A DNA stretch of 64,000 nucleotides from JANQNX01 sp040217095 (GTDB lineage Bacteria > Pseudomonadota > Gammaproteobacteria > Eutrophobiales > Eutrophobiaceae). The position numbers and the translations under genes are program-made. The DNA lies in NCBI GenBank assembly GCA_965229565.1, contig OZ245888.1, forward strand, positions 744,001-808,000, in the 5' to 3' direction. Below, one piece after another: positions 52,397 to 59,608 of the stretch. Within the stretch, counting starts at the first letter, position 1. Every line of letters starts with the position of its first letter. The notes under the pieces were generated by a model, which searched no databases, was not told the DNA's origin, and saw only the letters and a program-made list of their open reading frames with translations.

Positions 52397-52744
52397 ATGA
52401 AAAAAATTATTACCTTTTTATTTATTATTATCACAACCTCATTGCTGAGTTTGGTATTCGCTGATACAGAAAGTACGAAATCAACAAGCTCAATTGTTGA
52501 AAAGAAAACGGTAACACTTTCAGTTGAAAAAATGACCTGCAAAACATGTCATATCACTGTACGGAAAGCTATGGAAAAAGTAGAGGGTGTCCATAGTGCT
52601 GCTGTCGATTATAACAACAGGACAGCTACCGTTATTTACGATCCTACTAAAACGAATATTGAAACCATCGCGTTGGCTTCAACGAATGCGGGTTATCCAT
52701 CGAAAGCAATACATCAATGCGACGGAAATAATAAAAGTTGCTAG
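52397..52744 (+). CDS. merP: Periplasmic mercury-binding protein MerP
   Basis: Small heavy-metal-associated domain protein of 115 residues with a signal peptide (about 1-22) and the metal motif C48-K-T-C51 in KMTCKTCH. It scavenges Hg(II) for MerT. It is longer than usual: an extra linker precedes the domain and two cysteines (C108, C115) close the protein, possibly a second metal site. Confidence 0.9.
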   Translation: MKKIITFLFIIITTSLLSLVFADTESTKSTSSIVEKKTVTLSVEKMTCKTCHITVRKAMEKVEGVHSAAVDYNNRTATVIYDPTKTNIETIALASTNAGYPSKAIHQCDGNNKSC

Positions 52745-52764
52745 CGCTTATTGAGGATAAAGAT

Positions 52765-54204
52765 ATGTCAGATTGCTGTAAAAATTCTAGTCCCCAAAAC
52801 AATAAATCAACATCACCTGATTTACTTGTTATCGGTGCAGGTTCAGGTGGGTTTTCATCTGCGATTACGGCTGCTGAAAACGGAGCAAGTGTTGTCATCG
52901 CAGGTGAAGGTACGATAGGAGGAACGTGTGTTAATGTTGGCTGTGTCCCTTCAAAAACAATGATCCGTGCAACAGAAACCTTACATCAGGCTAATCATGC
53001 CTCACGCTTTCATGGAATCGATGCAAGTGCAAAAATTACAGATTGGCAAGCCTTGGTTGCACAAAAAAAATCCCTTGTGGATGAACTACGTGGCGCAAAA
53101 TATATTGACGTCCTACCTGCTTATGACAACGTGGCTTATGTTGAAGGACACACTGTTTTCATTAGTGATGGGGTCATGGTCGGCGATACGCTTTACTCTC
53201 CCAAAAAAGTCATTATTGCGACGGGTTCCTCAGCTTCATTACCGCCAATTAATGGTATCGATAACATACCCTATCTGACTAGCACGACTGCACTAGAGTT
53301 GAAGCAACAACCCAAATCTTTATTAGTGATTGGTGGCGGTGTCATCGGGGTAGAGCTCGGTCAGATGTTTGCCCGTGCCGGAACCAAGGTCACCATTTGT
53401 TGCCGTACTCACCTTGTGCCTACCAGTGAACCAGAAATAAGTGAATCTCTTGCTAAGTTTTTGCAAGAGGAAGGTATTGAAATATGCTTAGGTATTGGTT
53501 ACCAGAAAATTGAAGCCGTTAAAGGAGGTATACGTTTAACTCATAACAAAGATAATGAAACCCGTACCATTGATGCCGAGCAGGTACTTATCGCGACCGG
53601 ACGTAAACCCAATACGACAAACATGGGGCTAGAAGAATCTGGCATTACCCTGATAAAGAATGGTGGAGTTTACGTGAATGAGTTTATGCAAACTACCCGT
53701 GATGATGTCTATGCTGTAGGCGATGTAACGGGCGTGGACATGTTCGTCTATATGGCTGCCTATGGTGGTAAACTTGCGGCACTTAATGCGATAGATGGAA
53801 ATAATCACACCTATGATAATACAACCATGCCTTCCGTGGTTTTCACCGATCCACAAGTAGCAGATGTAGGATTGACCGAGTCAGAAGCGAAAGAGCAAGG
53901 ATATGATGTGAAAACCAGTGTGATTACCCTCGACCATGTTCCTCGTTTTATTGCAGCCCGTGATACCCGGGGGCTAATTAAACTGGTCGCAGATAATAAA
54001 ACCGATGCAATACTAGGCGCACATATTCTGACTCCAGAAGCGGGGGACTTGATACAAACCATCGTTATTGCCATGAAGGCAGGATTTACAACAGAAGTAT
54101 TGGCAAACACCATCTTCCCCTATTTAACGGGCGTAGAAGGAATCAAACTCGCAGCACAAACTTTCGATAAAGATGTCAGCAAACTTTCCTGCTGTGCAGG
54201 ATAG
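52765..54204 (+). CDS. merA: Mercuric reductase MerA, short form
   Basis: FAD/NADPH flavoenzyme that reduces Hg(II) to volatile Hg(0). The FAD motif GAGSGGFSSAITAA, the redox pair C55 and C60 (GGTCVNVGCVPSK), the NAD(P) motif VIGGGVIGVELGQMF and the C-terminal C476-C477 (LSCCAG) that hands over Hg are all present. The N-terminal NmerA metal domain is absent; the N-terminus has only a CC pair (residues 4-5). I choose the ATG at 52765, which has GAGGA upstream, instead of an upstream TTG that would run into merP. Confidence 0.95.
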   Translation: MSDCCKNSSPQNNKSTSPDLLVIGAGSGGFSSAITAAENGASVVIAGEGTIGGTCVNVGCVPSKTMIRATETLHQANHASRFHGIDASAKITDWQALVAQKKSLVDELRGAKYIDVLPAYDNVAYVEGHTVFISDGVMVGDTLYSPKKVIIATGSSASLPPINGIDNIPYLTSTTALELKQQPKSLLVIGGGVIGVELGQMFARAGTKVTICCRTHLVPTSEPEISESLAKFLQEEGIEICLGIGYQKIEAVKGGIRLTHNKDNETRTIDAEQVLIATGRKPNTTNMGLEESGITLIKNGGVYVNEFMQTTRDDVYAVGDVTGVDMFVYMAAYGGKLAALNAIDGNNHTYDNTTMPSVVFTDPQVADVGLTESEAKEQGYDVKTSVITLDHVPRFIAARDTRGLIKLVADNKTDAILGAHILTPEAGDLIQTIVIAMKAGFTTEVLANTIFPYLTGVEGIKLAAQTFDKDVSKLSCCAG

Positions 54205-54231
54205 ATTGAAAATAACTTAGAGATATAACAA

Positions 54232-54642
54232 ATGAACTTTTTTCGATTTTTTGATAAGACTGGCTCAGTCGGTGCAATTGTGGCTGCTATGGGATGTGCG
54301 TCTTGCTTCCCTGCATTAGGTGCTTTGGGTGCTTCAATGGGACTCGGTTTTTTAGCACACTATGAAGGTTTATTTATCAACACATTACTTCCCCTATTTG
54401 CGGGCATTGTCCTTGTAACCAACTTTATCTCGTGGTGGTCCCATCGAGTATGGTGGAGAACGTTAATAGCATTGGTAGGTCCGATTATGGTGTTAGCCAC
54501 GTTCTATCTTTTTTGGACAGACAACTGGAGCACGTACATGTTTTATGTCGGGCTTGTATTAATGTTTGTAGTTTCCATTTGGGATATCGTATCACCACCT
54601 CTTAAATCCTGTAGTAGTGATATACCAGTATCAGAACAGTAG
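54232..54642 (+). CDS. merC: Mercury transport protein MerC
   Basis: Membrane protein of 136 residues with four hydrophobic helices. The C22-A-S-C25 pair in the first helix (MGCASCFPALGALGASMGLGFL) is the MerC signature for Hg(II) uptake. Here it follows merA, whereas Tn21 has merC before merA; both MerT and MerC are encoded, giving two entry routes. Confidence 0.92.
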   Translation: MNFFRFFDKTGSVGAIVAAMGCASCFPALGALGASMGLGFLAHYEGLFINTLLPLFAGIVLVTNFISWWSHRVWWRTLIALVGPIMVLATFYLFWTDNWSTYMFYVGLVLMFVVSIWDIVSPPLKSCSSDIPVSEQ

Positions 54643-54650
54643 TTGATATC

Positions 54651-55031
54651 ATGAAAACACATATTTGTCCCACATGCGGCTGTTCATTGGTAAGGTTAGG
54701 AATCAGTAAGGATAATTCGGTTATTAATAATTATAACGGTGAAGAATATTATTTTTGTTGTCAGGGATGTATTGATGTTTTCGCCACCGATCCTCAGAAG
54801 TACTTGCAAGAAACAAACGATCTAATTGTATGCCCAACTTGCCTAGCTGAAAAACCACGAATGTGGGCCGATAAAATTAACATTGATGAACAGGAAATAT
54901 ACTTATGCCATTGTCCACATTGTGTAAAAGTTTTTAAAAAGGATCCTGATTTTTACCTAAAAAGATTAGAAGGCAACGTACCCAATGAAGGAGTATTGAA
55001 TCATGAAGGGTGTTGTATAGGGACAGGTTAG
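54651..55031 (+). CDS. Double TRASH/YHS-like cysteine-rich protein
   Basis: A 126-residue soluble protein with two similar units. Each has a CPTC pair (C6/C9; C61/C64) and, after a short beta hairpin, a second cysteine group (C36/C37/C40; C86/C88/C91) followed by an aromatic/DP-type helix (VFATDPQKYL; VFKKDPDFYL). This resembles YHS/TRASH metal-binding modules. A further CC pair (C121-C122) ends the protein. It is nine bases after merC and clearly in the mer operon. A mercury-trafficking or storage role is inference from cysteine content and position. Confidence 0.72.
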   Translation: MKTHICPTCGCSLVRLGISKDNSVINNYNGEEYYFCCQGCIDVFATDPQKYLQETNDLIVCPTCLAEKPRMWADKINIDEQEIYLCHCPHCVKVFKKDPDFYLKRLEGNVPNEGVLNHEGCCIGTG

Positions 55032-55162
55032 TAACAAGTATTGAGTGTCCGCGCTTTGGGCTTTTGTATGGTAATCGCAAACAGGTTAATCGCGAATATT
55101 TACTCTAGCTTAATGAGCCGATAACCAAACTCGCATTAAAAACTTATTTTCCATAGAAGGAC

Positions 55163-55194
55163 TTGACTCTATAGTCTACTTCAGAGTTTATACT
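55163..55194 (+). promoter_or_regulatory. Second MerR-type promoter
   Basis: TTGACT (55163-55168) and TATACT (55189-55194) again lie 20 bases apart with an imperfect dyad ACTCT...AGAGT in the spacer. The layout parallels the mer promoter at 51943-51974 but the inner sequence differs, so it probably belonged to another metal-responsive regulator. Confidence 0.65.
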
Positions 55195-55221
55195 TTAACG
55201 TAACTTAATGAGGAATACGGT

Positions 55222-55254
55222 ATGACTCTATATTCTATTGGTCAGGTTGCCTGA
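55222..55254 (+). pseudogene. Truncated MerR-family regulator, first 10 codons
   Basis: GAGG at about 55210 and an ATG open the frame MTLYSIGQVA, followed by TGA. This is the standard start of MerR-family helix-turn-helix proteins, and it sits behind a MerR-type promoter. The rest of the gene is gone; the degenerate attachment site lies about 50 bases further on. It looks like a metal-resistance determinant cut off at an element border. Confidence 0.6.
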
Positions 55255-55305
55255 TATGATCAGTTTCCCACATTGGCGATGGCTTTAATCTAGGGGTACG
55301 GTCAA

Positions 55306-55434
55306 TCTCACTTCCTAATAAACGGAATTTTGAATCTAATAATTGTATATGTAAACTATTGAATTATATATATAAAATATATCAATTAATCATAGTGTGT
55401 AAGTTTTCGCTATTTTAAGCCCCTCTGAGAAGCC
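55306..55434. repeat. Degenerate second copy of the attachment region
   Basis: CACTTCC, then AAAC, GGAATTTTGAATC and AATAA correspond to 51000-51032 at the tRNA-Leu half, and about 60 bases later GTGTGTAAG, the TTTT/GCTATTTTAAGCC block and CTCTGAGAAGCC correspond to 51087-51135. The acceptor and T-arm part of the tRNA is no longer recognisable. Together they indicate a second left end of a related element. Confidence 0.6.
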
Positions 55435-55626
55435 CTAAACTCATCATGCTCGATATAACGAAAAACCCTTCAACCACCCTTAAACAGGCCTTAAATCGCC
55501 ATATATGCTAATTTTATATCATTGCATAGAGGGACAAGGGATCAGAGTTAATAATAACAAGTCGGGGATGATTATGTATTTTCAGAAAAATAATATTCTG
55601 AGTTTTCTATTAGGGAATAAAAAATC
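55435..55626. other. Non-coding AT-rich stretch
   Basis: Together with 55032-55305 this spacer exceeds 500 bases. Apart from the promoter, the merR remnant and the attachment-like region it shows no gene. The last part leads into the start of the 55627 gene, preceded by an AT-rich stretch with AGGGA about 12 bases before the ATG. Confidence 0.4.
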
Positions 55627-56037
55627 ATGTTTGATTTTATAAATAAGCTTAAACGAATGTCTGAAATTCAAAAAAAGGCATATCAACATAACTTGGATAT
55701 TTTAAAATCAAATGATACAGAGGTTTTAAAAACTCTGAATCTTAAAAATAGTAATTCAGGTGAGATAACTATCACAAATAAATTTGTGGTACTTCGTGCT
55801 GGGTTCTGGTTTGGGAAGACTTATATATTTCCAGTTACTGAATTTGATCAAATCAAGATAAAGCCTAAAAGCGATGACAAAAATAATGTCTCATTTATCT
55901 TCACTAAGCCTGACATGTATTGGAATGAAGCGATCATCGACTATAAGAATATAAGCAATGAAAAGCGTGATGAGCTTATGGATGACATAAATAATCTGTT
56001 ACTGAAGGATACATTGAAAGACTCTGTTGTTAAGTAA
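55627..56037 (+). CDS. Unknown cytoplasmic protein in the mobile element
   Basis: A 136-residue soluble protein without recognised motifs. An N-terminal helix (1-35) is followed by beta strands (ITNKFVVLRAGFW, KTYIFPVTEFDQIKI, VSFIFTKPDMYW) and a C-terminal helix (SNEKRDELMDDINNLLL). The strand-rich core closed by a helix could be a PH-like fold, which is only a guess. It converges with the 56045 gene. Confidence 0.55.
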   Translation: MFDFINKLKRMSEIQKKAYQHNLDILKSNDTEVLKTLNLKNSNSGEITITNKFVVLRAGFWFGKTYIFPVTEFDQIKIKPKSDDKNNVSFIFTKPDMYWNEAIIDYKNISNEKRDELMDDINNLLLKDTLKDSVVK

Positions 56038-56044
56038 ATCAACG

Positions 56045-56383
56045 TTATTCTGTTTTTAATTTTCCACAATGGCGTTCAATTAAAAGTAATATTACGGCTG
56101 CTACAGGAAAATCTTTATCTTTTACTTTATGGAGGGTGCCGTTAAGCTCTTTATTTGCTTCATCTGCATGCTCCGCAAACCAGTCTTTAATACAATCTGA
56201 TTTTTCAGGGCGGCCTGCCTTTGTGTTTATAATCATCGCTGTTTCAAGTACACCAAAGACGTAGTTGCCGCGAAGACCATCTCTTGTTTCTTCTAAATAC
56301 TCTTTAGGTGTCATTGAGTGTGCGGTTGAAATGTTCAATGTAAATAATATGAGCATGAAAAAAGTTGATACTAATGATTTCAT
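56045..56383 (-). CDS. Small secreted protein, Rap1a/Tai-like guess
   Basis: A 112-residue exported protein. I take the ATG at 56383, preceded by AGGAGA eight bases away; it gives a clean signal peptide (MKSLVSTFFMLILF...AHS). The mature part has a GNYVFGVLETAMI helix, a Cys in SDCIKDWF and a final ERHC cysteine, the cysteine and helix layout of Rap1a/Tai-like periplasmic immunity proteins. Resemblance is weak and no toxin gene is adjacent. Confidence 0.5.
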   Translation of the reverse strand: MKSLVSTFFMLILFTLNISTAHSMTPKEYLEETRDGLRGNYVFGVLETAMIINTKAGRPEKSDCIKDWFAEHADEANKELNGTLHKVKDKDFPVAAVILLLIERHCGKLKTE

Positions 56384-56419
56384 AAACGCGTTCTCCTGTA
56401 GGTTTGAAAAATTCATCAC

Positions 56420-57127
56420 TTAATTAGTGAATTTTGAAAAATCAGAAGGAGTGATAGGTGTATTATTAGGCTCAGTTGTTATCTGCTCATTAGTCTGTGT
56501 ATCTGAAATAGCTGATTGGAATGATTTATTCATATCAGGAAGAGTGTCAAAAGGGTTATTGTCAGCAGTGGAAGCAAAGGAAGTTCCAGTAAGGCTATCT
56601 AGTTCATTCAAATTGGGTTCTGAAATTGATGACTCGATAGAATGATTATTATTATATTTGGTGCGAACATTTTCAGGCATACTGTTAACTGCAAACTCTA
56701 AATAATCGGCCTCATCAGTTGTGACATCTATACCTAAACTACGTTTTTCTTCAATATCATTTTCCATGATACTTAAGTTACTTTGATAATCTAAAATTTC
56801 CTGACGTTCTTCTGGTGTATTGGCATCAGCTAACGCCATATCAATTGCAATATTAATTTGTTGTGCTTGTTTTCTGTATTCCTGATGGATGCGTTCTTGT
56901 TCAGACATTTGTTGTAAGACATTTAATGCCATGTCATTACGTTCATTATCTTTCTTGACTTCAACATTTGTGGGTTTTTTATGAGCGACATTAACAGCAT
57001 CATTACCTTTAGCTGCAAGATTAGAGAGTTCTAATTGCAACTCTTGAGATGGTGTGGCTACAACTTTGAATGTATCGCTAACAGCCGTTGTCAATTTTAT
57101 CCCCTTTGAATTTACTACTTTTTCCAT
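56420..57127 (-). CDS. Unknown soluble coiled-coil protein
   Basis: A 235-residue hydrophilic protein, rich in Asn, Gln, Glu and Thr, with helices about 55-150 likely to form a coiled coil (ALNVLQQMSEQERIHQEYRKQA) and a disordered Ser/Thr/Asn-rich tail. No membrane segment or enzymatic motif. It precedes the small secreted protein by 36 bases and is probably in one transcript with it. Confidence 0.5.
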   Translation of the reverse strand: MEKVVNSKGIKLTTAVSDTFKVVATPSQELQLELSNLAAKGNDAVNVAHKKPTNVEVKKDNERNDMALNVLQQMSEQERIHQEYRKQAQQINIAIDMALADANTPEERQEILDYQSNLSIMENDIEEKRSLGIDVTTDEADYLEFAVNSMPENVRTKYNNNHSIESSISEPNLNELDSLTGTSFASTADNNPFDTLPDMNKSFQSAISDTQTNEQITTEPNNTPITPSDFSKFTN

Positions 57128-57239
57128 AGTAACGAGTTGGATTTAATAATCCGTTAATAAAAAGCTAGTAACCCAGTTAAACCCCAGGTTCTATAAGCTA
57201 TACAGACCGTGTACTTATTGACATAAGATATTGTCACAC

Positions 57240-57381
57240 TAACTTTTCTGTATTTATTAATAAGCTCATATAAACATTGAGTTTATGAGCAATAACTTGA
57301 TTAAAATTCATGTTATTTATCCCCCTATTTGTATTTATTTCAGGTGCTTAAATGTATTGACTAACTTTTACAGAAAAGTTA
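57240..57381. repeat. Inverted repeats upstream of the recombinase gene
   Basis: TAACTTTTCTGTA (57240-57252) and its exact reverse complement (57369-57381) are 116 bases apart. The right arm is also half of a local hairpin AACTTTT-ACAG-AAAAGTT (57363-57380). Between them, a further stem with one bulge pairs GCTCATA-AAAC with GTTTATGAGC (57264-57290). The 57128-57418 spacer otherwise holds nothing recognised. Candidate recombinase or repressor sites. Confidence 0.6.
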
Positions 57382-57418
57382 ATCAAAAATAGAAGCAACA
57401 AAAGTGATAGGGAAGACA

Positions 57419-58045
57419 ATGAGTTTTAAGAAGGGACAAAATCCCAATCACCCAAAGAAAGGATCATCTACCAAAGCAGATCCAATACGAGATAAAAATG
57501 CGATTGACCGAATAAAAAGAAATTTAATTGATCAAAATAATTTACGTGATTATTGCCTGTTTACTATGGGCATTAATACAGCTTGGCGAGCGAATGAATT
57601 ACTGTCTATCAAGGTTGGTCATGTGCGTTATTTAAAAGAAGGTGATTTACTGTCGCTCAAACAGTCAAAGAATAAAAAATATAGATCAACACCGATAAAC
57701 GCTAGCGTTATAAAAGCTATTAAGTTTTGGTTAGACATATATGGGAAAAAGGTAAATGATGATGCTCCGTTATTTCCATCAAAACGCAGTAAAAACTTTA
57801 GTACAGCATTAACCGTAGGAACAGTATGTAACAAAGTCAAACAGTGGTGTGGGCAAGCAGATATATATGGTCATTATGGTAGTCACACACTGCGCAAAAC
57901 ATGGGGGTATCATCAACGTATAACCTACAACGTATCTATTGCTTTATTAATGAAAGCATATGGACATTCCTCAGAAAGACAAACACTTGAGTATTTAGGA
58001 ATTATGCCAAGTGAGGTTATGGACTTGTATAGAAATGAATTATAA
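57419..58045 (+). CDS. Short tyrosine recombinase/integrase
   Basis: A 208-residue phage-integrase-family catalytic domain without the usual N-terminal SAM-like core-binding domain. Catalytic residues seen are R57 (TAWRANELL), the H156-x-x-R159 box (HTLRKTWGY), H183 (GHSSERQT) and the nucleophile Y192. A Lys-rich KKGQNPNHPKK-type N-terminus precedes it. I use the ATG at 57419, six bases after GGGA. It lies away from the attachment site and is unusually small, so it may serve resolution or inversion and not integration. Confidence 0.85.
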   Translation: MSFKKGQNPNHPKKGSSTKADPIRDKNAIDRIKRNLIDQNNLRDYCLFTMGINTAWRANELLSIKVGHVRYLKEGDLLSLKQSKNKKYRSTPINASVIKAIKFWLDIYGKKVNDDAPLFPSKRSKNFSTALTVGTVCNKVKQWCGQADIYGHYGSHTLRKTWGYHQRITYNVSIALLMKAYGHSSERQTLEYLGIMPSEVMDLYRNEL

Positions 58046-58121
58046 ACCTGTATTAAAGATATCTTAATTGTATTTGGATATACCTTAACTTGTTTATGAA
58101 AAAACAAGTGGAGGCAAGGGA

Positions 58122-59159
58122 ATGCAAAAAATTGGACAATTATTTGCCAAAGCAAGCGGCACTGTATTTGGCTGGAATGCAGAAAGATTAAAAAAATCCT
58201 TAGGAATTGAAACGCTAAAAGGAGCAGATCTTAGCGGTATGAAGTTGTGCCATGTGGATCTGAAAAATGAGGATCTTTCTGGCGCAAATTTAAGCAATAC
58301 CGTATTTGAGGAATGTGATCTGGAAGGGGTAATTTTCAATAATTGTAGTACAGAGAAGATGGTTATCCATAAGTCATCAATATGTAATGTTGATTTCAGT
58401 AAAACAGATATGCGGGCTTATCAGTTTAGTGGTTTTCCTCGTATGGATAGCAATACGAAATTCCCTGATGGATTAACATGTCATGATATCTATCGAACTT
58501 GTACGTATGGTTTATTTGGCACCCGTGGTGAAATATATGAAGGCGCAACAGCGCCGATACAGAGGATGCTAGAAGCAAAAAAAGGAAGAAATGTCATTTG
58601 TCCTACCCGTGATATCAGCGAATTGGAAGAACATAAAAACTATATCTATAAAAATAAACCAAGTTATACAAAGATACATTTATACGGTGATGTTAACTTA
58701 TGCGGTGAAGATTTAACGGATATGAATTTTGCTAATGAGTTTCTTATTGATGCTGATTTATCAGCAGCCATATTAAGGGGTGCTAATTTAGAGAGAGCAC
58801 ATTTGATAGGAGCAAAATTTGGTGGTTGTGACGCACAAGATGCAAATTTCGAGAATGCCTGTCTAAAATATTCAAAAATGGGGAATGGAGATTTTTCTGG
58901 GGCATGTTTCTATAATGCCGATCTTCGCGGGGTAGACTTAAGTGAGACGATAGGAATTACACCATTACAACTTTTCTGGGCAAATATTAATGAAGACACA
59001 GTATTGCCAGAAGGTATGAAATGGAAAGATATATCAGTTGCTGTTGAGAAACATCTTTTAGGTTGGGATATTGATGATCCTGATTTTACGGATGACAATG
59101 ATCCAGACCCAGATCCAGCTGAAAATATAAAGTCAGGAAAAAAGATGGCCCAGGGTTAG
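58122..59159 (+). CDS. Pentapeptide-repeat protein
   Basis: A 345-residue protein built from two blocks of A(D/N)LxX pentapeptide repeats (about 35-100, LKGADLSGMKLCHVDLKNEDL; about 190-290, VNLCGEDLTDMNFAN, ADLSAAILRGANLERAHLIG) separated by a non-repeat part (about 105-185). Such right-handed quadrilateral beta-helices can mimic DNA, as in gyrase-protecting Qnr/MfpA proteins, but the family is diverse. The long central insertion and the acidic C-terminus (DDPDFTDDNDPDPDPAE) are unlike Qnr. A GGAGGCAAGGGA ribosome-binding region lies just before the ATG. Confidence 0.82.
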   Translation: MQKIGQLFAKASGTVFGWNAERLKKSLGIETLKGADLSGMKLCHVDLKNEDLSGANLSNTVFEECDLEGVIFNNCSTEKMVIHKSSICNVDFSKTDMRAYQFSGFPRMDSNTKFPDGLTCHDIYRTCTYGLFGTRGEIYEGATAPIQRMLEAKKGRNVICPTRDISELEEHKNYIYKNKPSYTKIHLYGDVNLCGEDLTDMNFANEFLIDADLSAAILRGANLERAHLIGAKFGGCDAQDANFENACLKYSKMGNGDFSGACFYNADLRGVDLSETIGITPLQLFWANINEDTVLPEGMKWKDISVAVEKHLLGWDIDDPDFTDDNDPDPDPAENIKSGKKMAQG

Positions 59160-59195
59160 GAAGATAATTTGAATGTTTAGTTATCCGTATAAGTT

Positions 59196-59525
59196 CTATA
59201 GCTTATAATCAGTTCCCACACTATGGTAAGCACCAGAGCGCCAGCAACGAGGCGAACGACCCTCTTGATCCTTTAGAAAAATTGCCTCGCCATATTGATT
59301 AACGAGTGGCAAATAAAACTTGGCGTGTTCAATATATTTTATACCTAATGCCTGTAGCTCCTTCATGTCTTCCCAAATAGCTTGTTCTAACTCTAAAATG
59401 CATAAGAGACCGTCATAATCTATTCGAAACGCATCTTTCTTTTGAAACCGATTATCCCTCGCATTTTTGTTATAAGCTTTCTTATGTGAATCCTCATTAT
59501 CAGAATCTCTGGAATAGATATACAT
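59196..59525 (-). CDS. Unknown small protein in the mobile element
   Basis: A 109-residue soluble protein. The ATG at 59525 (MYIYSRDSDNED) has AGGAG eight bases upstream and is preferred to the longer frame. A basic segment (KKAYNKNARDNRFQKKDAFR) is followed by a helical region (GLLCILELEQAIWEDMKELQALG). No family recognised. It lies between the pentapeptide-repeat gene and the relaxase, facing the former. Confidence 0.5.
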   Translation of the reverse strand: MYIYSRDSDNEDSHKKAYNKNARDNRFQKKDAFRIDYDGLLCILELEQAIWEDMKELQALGIKYIEHAKFYLPLVNQYGEAIFLKDQEGRSPRCWRSGAYHSVGTDYKL

Positions 59526-59608
59526 GGTACAAACTCCTTTTTTGCCCAACTTTTCCATAATACAACTTAAAGTATTAACAAATGGTAAGTAACAAATGCA
59601 GAAATGAA

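Noticed and set aside
50941..55434. Insertion sequence carrying the mer genes
   Set aside because: No transposase and no terminal inverted repeats were seen; the borders look like tRNA attachment sites.
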